This document shows, piece by piece, positions 44,386 to 53,355 of a stretch of 64,000 nucleotides of DNA. A program made the position numbers and the translations under genes. Location of the stretch: NCBI RefSeq assembly GCF_002860285.1, contig NZ_PGVF01000009.1, positions 186,001 through 250,000 of the forward strand, in the 5' to 3' direction. The first letter of the stretch is position 1. Every line of letters begins with the position of its first letter. Source of the stretch: Bacillus sp. M6-12 (GTDB lineage Bacteria; Bacillota; Bacilli; Bacillales; DSM-1321). Below the pieces are notes generated by a model, which was not told the DNA's origin, ran no database searches, and saw only the letters and a list, made by a program, of their open reading frames with translations.

Positions 44386-44681
44386 AAAAAACACAAAGAA
44401 AAACTGGTAGGGCCCAGACGATTTCTGGCTTTCTCTCATTTTTAACTGCTTTGATTGCGCTGTCAGGAGTTAACGCAGCTTTATTAATCAAAACAAACGT
44501 TTTTCCTAATATATTTTTGATACAATTTCCGTTTATTGGCGTGTTCCTGGGCATTGTTGGTTTATTAACAAGAAAAAGGTCCAGAATGTTCGCCTGGTGG
44601 GGATTAGGATTGAATACGTTTATTCTCATCTTTACCTTTATGATGTTTATTTTTGCTATGTCTATTAATGCTAAGCCTTAA
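44370..44681 (+). CDS. small membrane protein, YhdK-like
   Basis: The 103-residue product overlaps the anti-sigma gene by 16 bases. Three hydrophobic helices are visible (SGFLSFLTALIALSGVNAAL, FPFIGVFLGIVGLL, GLGLNTFILIFTFMMFIFAM) separated by basic loops (TRKRSRM). Position and topology match YhdK, which supports the anti-sigma factor YhdL. Sequence identity alone is not enough to be certain. Confidence 0.7.
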   Translation: MELGVKKTQRKTGRAQTISGFLSFLTALIALSGVNAALLIKTNVFPNIFLIQFPFIGVFLGIVGLLTRKRSRMFAWWGLGLNTFILIFTFMMFIFAMSINAKP

Positions 44682-44808
44682 AAAAGTTGTTTTAATAACA
44701 TGTGTTTATAGATTCGAGTACCTGAAAAGAGAAGGGCTTCTTTTAACAAACATAACGATACTATATAATAAAGGCATTCTAGCATATAGAGAAATAGGTG
44801 AACCAACC

Positions 44809-45798
44809 ATGAATACAACGATTAATGATATTGCAGAGCTAGCGGGTGTTGCAAAAAGTACGGTGTCCAGGTACTTGAATGGCGGCCACGTCAGTGAAAA
44901 AACAAAAGCCAAGATACGGAAAGTAATCGAAGAAACCAATTATGAACCCAACTCCTTTGCTCAAAGTCTCAAAGCGAAAAAGACGAACTTTATCGGTGTA
45001 ATCGCTCCAACGCTTGATTCATTTGTTACTTCTACGGTGCTCATGGCGATTGATGAAGAACTCCGAAAACGAGAATATACAACACTTATTATAAGTACCA
45101 GCAAGCATGTGCACAGGGAAATTGAAAGCTTAATCAGCTTGTCGCGCCAGAAAGTGGATGGCATTATCCTTATCGCAACTGGGGTTACAGATAAACATAT
45201 TGAAACAATTAAAGCGATTCAGATTCCGGTTTTGATTGTTGCTCAGGAAGTAGATCAATGCAATTGTATCATTAATAATGATTATGATGCGGGGTATGAA
45301 ATGGGGCGGTATATCGCTGGAAAAGGGCATCAATCAGTAGCTTATATAGGAGTAACAGAAAGTGATATCGCGGTTGGGCAAAGGCGGAAACAAGGAATTA
45401 TGGATGCACTGGCACAGGCAGGTGTCACCGATGTTCACACGTTCTTATCCGGCTTTGATTTTCAAGATGCTGCCAGAGTCACGAAAGATATGCTTGAATC
45501 GTATACTCCTACAGCGATCATTTGTGCAACAGATACTATTGCATTTGGTGCCATGAAAACAATTTCGAGGCTGGGGAAAAAGGTTCCGGAGGATATTTCA
45601 CTGACTGGATTTGGCGGATACAATATCTCTGAAGTCATCCATCCTGCTCTTACGACAATCCGATTTAAAAATCAAGCCACTGGTGTCATGGCCGCTAAGG
45701 CGATCATGAAAATGACTGATGGAGAAGAAGTCCCGCTGCTCCAGGTAACCGGTTTTGATTTTCTCGAAGGAGAAAGTGTAAAGAAAATTAAATTGTGA
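44809..45798 (+). CDS. scrR: LacI-family repressor of the sucrose operon
   Basis: ATG 44809 after ATAGGTGAA gives 329 residues; a longer in-frame reading from 44653 has no binding site. The N-terminal helix-turn-helix is TTINDIAELAGVAKSTVSRY with LN hinge entry, and the periplasmic-binding-like core runs from about 58 to the end. It precedes the sucrose PTS genes and their two GGAACCGGTTCC operators, whose symmetric CCGG centre fits LacI-type repressors. Sucrose-6-phosphate or fructose-6-phosphate is the likely inducer. The stop codon overlaps a cre site. Confidence 0.85.
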   Translation: MNTTINDIAELAGVAKSTVSRYLNGGHVSEKTKAKIRKVIEETNYEPNSFAQSLKAKKTNFIGVIAPTLDSFVTSTVLMAIDEELRKREYTTLIISTSKHVHREIESLISLSRQKVDGIILIATGVTDKHIETIKAIQIPVLIVAQEVDQCNCIINNDYDAGYEMGRYIAGKGHQSVAYIGVTESDIAVGQRRKQGIMDALAQAGVTDVHTFLSGFDFQDAARVTKDMLESYTPTAIICATDTIAFGAMKTISRLGKKVPEDISLTGFGGYNISEVIHPALTTIRFKNQATGVMAAKAIMKMTDGEEVPLLQVTGFDFLEGESVKKIKL

Positions 45799-45937
45799 TA
45801 ACGTTTTCAAAAAAGTGTTGCGAATTGCTTTCGACTGTATTAGAATGAATTTGCGGAACCGGTTCCCGTTAAAGAGAAGTTTTTTGGCGGGAGCGAGCGG
45901 TTATTTTTTTAAATATTTTTGGAACCGGTTCCAAAAA
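45796..45937 (+). promoter_or_regulatory. scr control region: cre, promoter and two operators
   Basis: TGATAACGTTTTCA (45796-45809) is a cre. TTGCGA (45818-45823), 17 bp and TAGAAT (45841-45846) form the promoter. GGAACCGGTTCC occurs at 45855-45866 and again at 45921-45932; the second is the centre of a 22-bp perfect palindrome (45916-45937). The 66-bp centre-to-centre distance is close to six helical turns, suitable for repressor looping. Confidence 0.75.
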
Positions 45938-45957
45938 GTAAAGGGAGGAAATAGAAA

Positions 45958-47393
45958 ATGGCTAATAAAAAAATAAAGTCCAAATACCTGCCTGCAGTTA
46001 AAGAAGTTATTAGATTAATAGGCGGAAAAGAAAATCTACAAGGTGCAGCTCACTGTGCGACAAGGCTCCGGCTTGTATTGAAGGATAATTCTCTGGCAGA
46101 CACAAAGGCAATCGGCGAGCTCGACTTTGTAAAAGGCTCGTTTGTAGCCGGTGACCAGCTTCAAATCATTTTTGGTGCAGGCACTGTAAATGATGTTTAT
46201 GCAGTATTCGTTGAGGAAGCAGGAATTTCGGGAATGTCTCTTGGCGATGTTAAACAGCAATCGGCCCAGAAACAAAATGCCTTCCAAAGAAGTATCAAGG
46301 CGCTATCCGATGTGTTCGTGGAAATTATTCCAGGCCTTTTGGCAGCGGCACTTTTAATGGGTCTTACTGGGCTGCTAAGCCAAAAGGGAATTTTCGGTCC
46401 ACAGTCAGTTGTAGAAATGTTCCCTGTAATTGCAGGCTTTAACCGCTTTATTTCAATTATGTCTACTGGGATTTTCACGATATTGCCGCTTCTGGTTGTT
46501 TATTCTGCCACAAAGCGTTTCGGTGGAAACCCGGTACTCGGCCTTGTATTAGGTGCGATTATGCTTCACCCTGACCTGGCAAATGCTTATCTTGTTGGTA
46601 ATGGAACAGTTAAACCGGAAGTTATCAATCTGTTTGGATTGAAGGTTTCTCTTGTTGCTTTCCAGGGGGTATTATTATTGCGTTAATGATGGGTCTAGTA
46701 GTAGCAAAGCTTGACCAGTTCTTTAGCAGGAAAGTACCGGATATGATTAAACTTTTCCTTTCACCGTTTTTAACCATTGTTGTTTCAGGATTACTATTGT
46801 TTTCAGCAATTGGTCCATTCGGCCGTCTGCTTGCAGATGGAATTACGTCTGGATTGATGTGGTCAGTTGATAATCTTGGCATTGTTGGTTTTATGCTGTT
46901 TGCTGGTATCCAGCAGATTATCGTTATTACAGGTCTTCACCATGTTATTGGGGCAGTAGAGGCCCAGCTGATTGCCGATACAGGCTTCAACTTTATTATG
47001 CCGCTTATGTCAGTAGCCTTAATGGGCCAGGGTGGAGCTGTACTTGGATACACTCTTGCACTTTGGAAAAATAAGAAGGCAAGACAGATTGGTGTATCAG
47101 CGTTTGGATCAACTCTTTTTGGAATTTCAGAACCTGCACTTTTTGGTGTAAACGTTAAATATAAGTTTCCTCTTATAATGGGAAGCATTGGCGGTGCGAT
47201 AGGAGGAGCCTATGTCTACCTGACAGGAATTAAAGCACTAGGATTTGGGGCAACAGCAATCCCTGGATTTGCGATTATGGCAGCAAAGGGAAACGGACAT
47301 CTTCACTATGTAATCGCGAATGTTTTAGCACTTGCAGTTGGAGCCATTTTAACAGCTGTTTATTTAAAAATTAAAAAACCAATCTTAGATTAA
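45958..47393 (+). pseudogene. scrA: sucrose-specific PTS EIIBC component, frameshifted
   Basis: ATG 45958 after AAGGGAGG starts a 242-codon frame with the EIIB domain (GAAHCATRLRLVL, phosphorylated Cys33) and the first membrane helices of EIIC. It breaks at VAFQG, where the DNA has GGGGG at 46665-46669; six G would restore GGVIIALMMGLVVAKLDQFF and the rest of EIIC to 47393, making 478 residues. EIIC then includes HHVIGAVEAQL and GISEPALFGVN. The enzyme imports sucrose and phosphorylates it. A missing G in a G run is typical of sequencing error but could also be slippage; the rest of the operon is intact, which favours a working gene. Confidence 0.85.
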
Positions 47394-47415
47394 ACTTTTG
47401 ATGAGAGGATACAAT

Positions 47416-48906
47416 ATGGCGAATTATACTGAACCAAAATATAGAACGATTTATGAAGCAAAAGAAAATGAATTAGAAAACCTTAAAAAAAAATCGGCTG
47501 ATTCTATTTGGAAACCGGCCTTTCATATTCACCCCCAGTACGGCTTGATGAACGATCCAAATGGACTTGCTTACTTTAATGGGGAGTTTCATGTGTTTTA
47601 CCAGTGGTATCCGTTCGATGCCATTCACGGCATGAAGCACTGGGCACATGTAAAATCAAAAGATCTAATTAATTGGGAGCGCCTTCCTGTAGCACTTGTC
47701 CCTGTAGAGGATTATGAATCTCATGGTGCCTATTCTGGTGCTTCAATTGAAGTCAACGGGAAGCTTTATATGTACTACACAGGAAATATCAAATATGGCA
47801 CAGAGGAAAGATCCGCCAACCAGTGTCTGGCAGTCATGAATAGTGATGGTACAATCATAAAATATGAGAAGAATCCCATTATCGAAGGAGTTCCTGAAGG
47901 GTATACAGGGCATGTCCGCGATCCAAAGGTATTCGAAAAAGATGGCCGCTATTATATGTTTTTGGGTGCACAAAGAACAGATTTAACCGGAGCGATAATT
48001 GTTTATGAATCTGACGATGCAATTGATTGGACCTTTAAAGGGGAGCTAAAACTGGAGCTTGATTTGCCGGAGTCAGTATATATGCTCGAGTGCCCGGACT
48101 ATTTTGAACTAAACGGCAACGACGTTCTGGTCGTTTCCCCACAAGGCCTAGCGGCAGAGGGACATAATTACCAAAATCTTTATAATGTTATCTATGTAAT
48201 CGGAATATTGGATATCGACAATCTTTCATTTGAAGTGCATCACTATCAGGAATTAGAAAAGGGCTTTGATTTTTACGCACCACAAACATTTGCCGGAAAA
48301 AACAACGAACGCCTTTTATATGCTTGGGCTGGAATGGGAGAAATAGAGTATCCATCAGACAAGGAGTCTTGGGCGCATTGCCTCTCAGTTCCCCGTGAAC
48401 TGGATATTGTAGACGGCAGGCTGATTCAAAAACCGGCAGAAGAGCTGAAGAAGTTAAGAAAAGACTTGAAAACAGGTGAACTTGTAATTAGCCAAGATTG
48501 CCGAGAGATCGAGTGCAGCTCAGAACAGTATGAGTTCGAGCTTGATTTTAATGAAGTGGGAGCAAGCGCATTCGGTCTTGAATTGTTTGCGTCAGAAACG
48601 GAAGGACTTATGCTGGAGTTTGACCGCAAAAAGCAAACCGTGAGTTTGAATCGGGAAAAATTCCAATCAGCTTTTGGGGAAGAATACGGTTTTGTAAGAA
48701 GTTCTGACCTTGAGTTCGGCAGCTCGATAAAGGTGCACGCGTTTGTCGATCGCAGTATTGCAGAGATTTTTATTAATAACGGCGAAGTTGTTTTCACTGC
48801 TAGAGTGTTCCCAAAAGAAGGACCAAAAGTGATAAAGCTATTCAGCGATGGGAAAATAAGCTGCAGCTATAAGAAATACGAACTAGCTCAAGGAATTCTA
48901 ATGTAA
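47416..48906 (+). CDS. scrB: sucrose-6-phosphate hydrolase (GH32)
   Basis: GAGAGGA at 47403-47409 selects ATG 47416 and gives 496 residues. GH32 motifs: MNDPNG with nucleophile D47, RDPKVF at 168-173 (transition-state Asp), and MLECPDYF with acid/base E225. The five-bladed propeller is followed by the C-terminal beta sandwich ending HAFVDRSIAEIFINNGE. It splits sucrose-6-phosphate into glucose-6-phosphate and fructose in the cytoplasm. It follows scrA by about 20 bases in the same operon. Confidence 0.93.
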   Translation: MANYTEPKYRTIYEAKENELENLKKKSADSIWKPAFHIHPQYGLMNDPNGLAYFNGEFHVFYQWYPFDAIHGMKHWAHVKSKDLINWERLPVALVPVEDYESHGAYSGASIEVNGKLYMYYTGNIKYGTEERSANQCLAVMNSDGTIIKYEKNPIIEGVPEGYTGHVRDPKVFEKDGRYYMFLGAQRTDLTGAIIVYESDDAIDWTFKGELKLELDLPESVYMLECPDYFELNGNDVLVVSPQGLAAEGHNYQNLYNVIYVIGILDIDNLSFEVHHYQELEKGFDFYAPQTFAGKNNERLLYAWAGMGEIEYPSDKESWAHCLSVPRELDIVDGRLIQKPAEELKKLRKDLKTGELVISQDCREIECSSEQYEFELDFNEVGASAFGLELFASETEGLMLEFDRKKQTVSLNREKFQSAFGEEYGFVRSSDLEFGSSIKVHAFVDRSIAEIFINNGEVVFTARVFPKEGPKVIKLFSDGKISCSYKKYELAQGILM

Positions 48907-48916
48907 GGGTGAGATA

Positions 48917-49903
48917 ATGACTAAACTATTCTCAATCGGTGAAGTATTAATTGACTTTATCCCTCAGCAAAAGGGGAGCGCGTTAAAGGATGTTGTTTCC
49001 TTTGAGCGTGCTCCCGGCGGTGCGCCGGCAAATGTTGCAGCTGCAGTTGCCAAGTATGGGCATGAAGCAGCGATGATCACGAAGCTTGGCCTGGATTCGT
49101 TTGGCGACTTCCTGATCGAACAGCTAAGGAATGCGGGTGTGGAGACCGATAAGATCCTGCGTACGAGAGAAGCAAATACGGGACTCGCCTTTGTTTCTTT
49201 AAAAGAGAACGGCGAGCGTGATTTCTCGTTTTACCGTAAACCGTCTGCTGACTTGCTTTTTAACAAGGAAGAGATAAATCCTGACTGGTTTGAAGAAGGT
49301 GATATGCTTCATTTCTGCTCCGTTGATCTGGTGGAAAGTCCGATGAAGAATGCACATAAAAGAGCGATCATGTTAATGAAAGAAAAGGGCGGGCTCATTA
49401 GCTTTGATCCGAATGTTAGACTGCCGCTATGGGATGATCCAGCGGATTGCAGGTCTGCCATTCTTGAATTCCTGCCAAACGCACATATTGTAAAGATATC
49501 GGATGAGGAGCTGGAATTCATTACGGGAATCAGCGTGGTAGAGGAGGCCATTCATTCCTTATTTATTGGAGATGTGCAGGCTGTTGTTTATACGAAGGGT
49601 GCTGCCGGTGCAGAGCTTTATTTAAAGGGAACAAAGTTTGAATCAACCGGGTATAAGGTTAATGTTATGGATACAACTGGTGCCGGGGATGCTTTCATTG
49701 GCGGATTTTTATTTAAACTGCTGGAATCAAAGGCTGCTCCTGACAATTTAGTAAAGATCCTTTCCGAGAAGCATATCGAAATCCTTCAGTTTGCTAATGC
49801 CAGTGGTGCTTTAACTACTGTCGGCAAAGGAGCCATTTCCGCACTTCCGAATAAGGAACAAGTAATCCAGCTTATTAAAGAACAGCAAAAGGTCCTCGAT
49901 TGA
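48917..49903 (+). CDS. scrK: fructokinase, PfkB family
   Basis: The 328-residue sugar kinase has the PfkB motif 1 region APGGAPANVAAAVAKYG (32-48) and motif 2 DTTGAGDAFIGGF with catalytic base D258. It starts ten bases after scrB with AAGGGTGAG. It phosphorylates the fructose released by ScrB. It is the last gene of the operon, closed by the terminator at 49883-49916. Confidence 0.92.
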   Translation: MTKLFSIGEVLIDFIPQQKGSALKDVVSFERAPGGAPANVAAAVAKYGHEAAMITKLGLDSFGDFLIEQLRNAGVETDKILRTREANTGLAFVSLKENGERDFSFYRKPSADLLFNKEEINPDWFEEGDMLHFCSVDLVESPMKNAHKRAIMLMKEKGGLISFDPNVRLPLWDDPADCRSAILEFLPNAHIVKISDEELEFITGISVVEEAIHSLFIGDVQAVVYTKGAAGAELYLKGTKFESTGYKVNVMDTTGAGDAFIGGFLFKLLESKAAPDNLVKILSEKHIEILQFANASGALTTVGKGAISALPNKEQVIQLIKEQQKVLD

Positions 49904-49916
49904 GGGCCTTTTGCTT
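49883..49916. terminator. bidirectional terminator of scrK and the convergent gene
   Basis: GCAAAAGGTCCTC pairs with GAGGGCCTTTTGC (one G-T pair), loop GATT, starting inside the last codons of scrK. A- and T-rich flanks allow use from both sides. Confidence 0.75.
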
Positions 49917-49925
49917 TCCAAGGTT

Positions 49926-50297
49926 TTATATGGAAGACGTTTTTATTTTGGAAAATCCAGTGACGGCAAAACAAGTAATAGACGCTACTGTTGTAACTAT
50001 AATGGCAAAAAATAATCCGATAGCGCTCATAAAAGTATCTTCGCCAGGATAAGAAGGTTTTAAGTTGATATACCAATACATGAACATTACTGTCAAGAAA
50101 ATATAAAAACTGCTTCCGACAGCACTCATCTTTATACGATTTCTTTTTGTACCTTGCCATGCATTATTAATGAACACCCATAAATAAATACTTCCAGCTA
50201 CAGCAAACAGCATAACCAATAAATGTTCAAATGGAACAAAGAAATAGGTTAATGCATAGAGCGCAAGAATTGTCAGAAAAAATAGGATTGCATACAT
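49926..50297 (-). CDS. hypothetical four-helix membrane protein
   Basis: The 123 residues contain four hydrophobic segments (AILFFLTILALYALTYFFV, LLVMLFAVAGSIYLWVFI, FYIFLTVMFMYWYI, AIGLFFAIIVTTVASITCFA) with short polar loops. No family is recognised. ATG 50297 has GAGG about 13 bases upstream. It is convergent with scrK and divergent from the DUF2975 gene. Confidence 0.55.
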   Translation of the reverse strand: MYAILFFLTILALYALTYFFVPFEHLLVMLFAVAGSIYLWVFINNAWQGTKRNRIKMSAVGSSFYIFLTVMFMYWYINLKPSYPGEDTFMSAIGLFFAIIVTTVASITCFAVTGFSKIKTSSI

Positions 50298-50348
50298 GAT
50301 GAATAAGAAACCTCATTCGCTTATCTGAAACTTCCAGTTCTTTTAGGT

Positions 50349-50669
50349 TTGTTCACTACTGCCATACCATTTTTTCTTGCTTTATATCAGGCAGTGAAGC
50401 TTTTAAATGCTATTCAAAGTAAGAATACCTTTTCGGAACTGACTGTTATTTCATTAGGGCATATTAAGAAATGCGCCTTTTCAATCATCATTCTGTATGT
50501 AATCGGGATGATGCTGCTTATAACCCAAAGTGCCTTGCATCCCGGAATAGCCTTTATTGGGATAGTCATTTTATTTGCAGCCTTTGTTATTTTCCTTTTT
50601 GCGACTGTCCTGCAGGAACTGTTAAAAAGTGCAATAGAAATAAAATCAGAAAATAATTTGACAGTTTGA
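50349..50669 (+). pseudogene. DUF2975 membrane protein, N-terminally truncated
   Basis: The 106 residues from TTG 50349 match the last two thirds of DUF2975 proteins: AIPFFLALYQAVKLLNAIQS, FSELTVISLGHIKKCAFSII and ending IKSENNLTV. Normal members have about 150-160 residues, with a first membrane helix that is absent here; the frame is open only to a TAA near 50306. No good ribosome binding site is present. DUF2975 proteins are usually encoded next to a small XRE regulator, as here. Either the start is lost or a shortened form is made. Confidence 0.65.
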
Positions 50670-50678
50670 GGTGAGATG

Positions 50679-50888
50679 ATGGCAATTATAATCCATATAG
50701 ATGTGATGTTAGCAAAAAGAAAAATGAGCGTTACGGAACTTTCGGAGAGAGTGGGAATAACGATGGCTAATCTTTCTATTTTGAAAAATGGAAAGGCAAA
50801 AGCGATAAGATTTTCCACCTTAGAGGCTATTTGCAAGGCATTGGACTGTCAGCCTGGCGATATTCTGGAATACAAAAGGGAAGAATAA
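50679..50888 (+). CDS. small XRE-type regulator (YozG-like)
   Basis: GAGGTGAG precedes ATG codons at 50676 and 50679. The 69 residues are one helix-turn-helix domain (SVTELSERVGITMANLSILK, then FSTLEAICKALDCQPGDILE), the single-domain type that accompanies DUF2975 genes in Bacillus. It probably represses its own operon. Only seven or so bases separate it from the DUF2975 gene, so they are co-transcribed. Confidence 0.85.
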   Translation: MAIIIHIDVMLAKRKMSVTELSERVGITMANLSILKNGKAKAIRFSTLEAICKALDCQPGDILEYKREE

Positions 50889-51141
50889 AAAGGCTATTTA
50901 ATTTTAATAGTTGTGTCGAACTAAGAGGGAGGTTTGCTATAAGGGAAGGGGTAAGGCTATGTTTTACTTTTTATCAGTACCAAAAATTTAAATTTCATTG
51001 CAAGCGGAAAAATGTAAAATTCCAGCCTGCTTCCATTAACAATTAGAAAGAGATTTATGAAGCATGGCTCTGATGTTAAGTGGAAAATATTGTCTGAATG
51101 TATTTGGCGATGCCAAATAAATCTTAGGATTGTCATGATCG

Positions 51142-51318
51142 TTAAGAATCAAGTCTTTGGTTAAGTTTTTGATAGAGTAAAATAAATCTATCTAATTCTT
51201 TGCTGCAAGCTACTGTTTCTGAACTCCCAAGACCTGTATTTTGCACAATCAGTAACAACATTTCCTTCTTTTTTGCAATTCGCTTTAATAGATGCTTCTT
51301 AACTGTATCACTTTTCAA
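51142..51318 (-). CDS. Spo0E-family aspartyl-phosphate phosphatase
   Basis: TTG 51318, eleven bases after AGGAG, gives 58 residues. The pattern KEMLLLIVQNTGLGSSETVA then CSKELDRFILLYQKL contains the S-x-E-L-D-x-x-I-x-x-Y motif of Spo0E, YisI and YnzD, two short helices joined by a loop. These phosphatases dephosphorylate Spo0A-P and delay sporulation. The gene stands alone in a long gap. The call rests on motif and size, and the hallmark SxELD is clear. Confidence 0.8.
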   Translation of the reverse strand: MKSDTVKKHLLKRIAKKKEMLLLIVQNTGLGSSETVACSKELDRFILLYQKLNQRLDS

Positions 51319-51424
51319 TTTAAAAATTACTCCTGACTTTAATAAGGTAAAGAAATAAACAATAATTTTTATTATAAGATAATATTCCAGTTTGTTAATA
51401 GTTTCGACAAATGTTTTAAAAATA

Positions 51425-51496
51425 AGACAAAAACAGCTTCGCTAATTTTGTCTCATTATGAATGAAAAAAAATGACTACTATTTAAATAGCAGTCA
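51425..51496. other. two hairpins in a long intergenic gap
   Basis: AGACAAAA/TTTTGTCT (51425-51453) and a near-perfect 24-bp palindrome TGACTACTATTT/AAATAGCAGTCA (51473-51496). The gap from 50889 to 52158 otherwise holds the spo0E-like gene, a terminator at 51956 and a repeat at 52005. A 60-codon frame at 51528-51710 is not convincing. Confidence 0.4.
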
Positions 51497-51955
51497 AAAC
51501 CAATGCTTGTCGTAGCAAAAGAATATCTTGATAGATGCAGTCGCGTACCTGAATATCGTTACAGTTAGTAAGATCAATGAGCAAGCGTCCAAGCTCCCTG
51601 TTAATAAGGAAATGGCCATAGTCCATTTTACTCTCCATTTAGCAGATCCACTCCTTTACATAGGTATAATAACCTATATAAGCCCTAGATTCCATTATTT
51701 ACTATCATGATCTAAGTGAGTATTCACTTAAATTGAAAGTGCGAAGAAATTTATTGAAAGTTTGCTGATCTGAAAAAGCGGCTGTATTGCTTTGAGCAGG
51801 CTTTACTTATTTAAAGCAGACAACTTACTGTTGAATAGAATGAAGTGTTTTTCAAAAATAACATAACGAATACACCCGGCATATTGACAATGCAGAATGT
51901 TATCCTGAAAACAAACTTTTTAACCTTAAATCTTTTTACATACCTGTACCCATTT

Positions 51956-51985
51956 CCCCGCTCGAACTTTGAGCAGGGTTTTTTA
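51956..51985 (+). terminator. Rho-independent terminator
   Basis: CCCCGCTC/GAGCAGGG (one mismatch) with a GAACTTT loop and TTTTTTATT. No gene clearly ends here. Confidence 0.6.
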
Positions 51986-52004
51986 TTGGGAATTATTCAG
52001 AGAC

Positions 52005-52039
52005 ACCGCCACTAGAGCGGAAATTAACAGCCAAGTTAA
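52005..52039 (+). repeat. dispersed Bacillus intergenic repeat, short copy
   Basis: ACCGCCACTAGAGCGGAAAT then TAACAGCCAAGTTAA, nearly identical to the right part of the copy at 34717-34772. Confidence 0.6.
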
Positions 52040-52158
52040 TAAAGCCAAACAATAAAAAGTAAAAATAGGAAGGAAATAAAGGCACTGAAAGAGAAATGAG
52101 TAAGTTATTGAAAAATGGCTTTGATAAATAAATAGCGTACCAAAATGGAGGAAGAGCA

Positions 52159-53097
52159 ATGCTTGAACAATTAGAAGTATCGTGTATAACGATTGATCTG
52201 CCTTTCAGATTAAATCATGTCCATTGTTTTGTGGCGAAAGGAGAAAATGGATGGACCATCATGGATTCAGGATTGAACAATACAGTTACCGAAAAAAGCT
52301 GGACACCCATTTTAGCAAATCATGACATTACAAACATCATAATTACTCATTATCATCCTGATCATTACGGTTATGCCGGCAGGCTCCAGGAAGTAACGGG
52401 CGCGAATGTTTTTATGACAGAAACCGATAAAAAAGCGGCACGGACAATTTGGGGAAAAGGCTTTAGCCATTTTTTAAGGGAAAAATACTACAAATGCGGC
52501 ATCCCTAAAGTAATTGCGGATGCTATGGCCGAAACCGATGAAGAATCTGCTTCCCAGGTTTCCCCGCATCCCAGAGTAGACAGTCACCTCAATGAAGGCG
52601 ATAAGATTTTGTTTGGGAAATATGAATATGAGGTGATAAAGGCACCCGGGCATTCCAGTGGGTTGATTTGTCTTTATAATAGAGAAAAACGAGTGTTATT
52701 TTCCACCGATCATATTTTGCCTAAAATCACACCAAATATTTCTTATGATTTTTATGGGGAGGACAACCCGCTAGAAAGATTCCTGCAGTCACTCCATAAA
52801 TTTAAACGGCTTGAAGCCGAGTACATAATTCCTTCCCATGGGAAGCCTTTTAAAGACGCAAATTCGAGAATTGACCAGATTATTGGCCATCATAACGAAA
52901 GACTTTCAAAGTTACACGAAATAATCAGTACTCCCGCTACTGTCTATGATGCTTGTCAAAAGTTATTTGGCAAAGCATTTAATTCTCACGAAATGAGATT
53001 TGCAATAGGAGAAACGATCGCCCATCTCGAATATTTAGTAAAAAAAGGGGAGTGCAGTAAGGGAGAAATTGATGGGAATTACATTTATACCACTTAA
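52159..53097 (+). CDS. MBL-fold metallo-hydrolase
   Basis: The 312-residue protein has the beta-lactamase-fold Zn motif THYHPDH (H64, H66, D68, H69), followed by APGHSSG, STDHILP and SHGKPF for the remaining ligands. A C-terminal helical part (about 235-312) with a winged-helix-like AIGETIAHLEYLVKKGE resembles the BLACT-type extension of LACTB2/RNase Z-like hydrolases. It is cytoplasmic. Possible substrates are thioesters, lactones or nucleic acid; the sequence does not decide. ATG 52159 follows GGAGGAAGAG. Confidence 0.85.
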   Translation: MLEQLEVSCITIDLPFRLNHVHCFVAKGENGWTIMDSGLNNTVTEKSWTPILANHDITNIIITHYHPDHYGYAGRLQEVTGANVFMTETDKKAARTIWGKGFSHFLREKYYKCGIPKVIADAMAETDEESASQVSPHPRVDSHLNEGDKILFGKYEYEVIKAPGHSSGLICLYNREKRVLFSTDHILPKITPNISYDFYGEDNPLERFLQSLHKFKRLEAEYIIPSHGKPFKDANSRIDQIIGHHNERLSKLHEIISTPATVYDACQKLFGKAFNSHEMRFAIGETIAHLEYLVKKGECSKGEIDGNYIYTT

Positions 53098-53300
53098 CAA
53101 ATACTTCTTTGTGTTTCATGTCACCATTAAAAAAATGAAAGAATAAGAAGGCGGCAGGTTCTCTCATTGACATAGCCTTCTGCTGTACAGACTTAGTTCG
53201 GCTATGGAACAAACTATGTCCTCAGTCACGCTTTCAGACGAAGAACACGACGAATGTCTATTTTGGTATTATCTGATTCAGTAACATACGTAACAACAGA

Positions 53301-53328
53301 CAAGAAAAAGCTGCCTGAGTGGCAGCTT
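53301..53328 (-). terminator. terminator of the thioesterase gene
   Basis: AAGCTGCC/GGCAGCTT, followed on the minus strand by TTTTTCTTG. Confidence 0.75.
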
Positions 53329-53355
53329 GATACAGAATTTCCCTAGTCACCTTTA

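Noticed and set aside
50349..50888. toxin-antitoxin pair
   Set aside because: The membrane protein is DUF2975 and the partner a YozG-like regulator, a known regulatory pairing without toxin evidence.
51528..51710. 60-codon open frame
   Set aside because: No start signals, and it lies in a gap with palindromes and other noncoding features.
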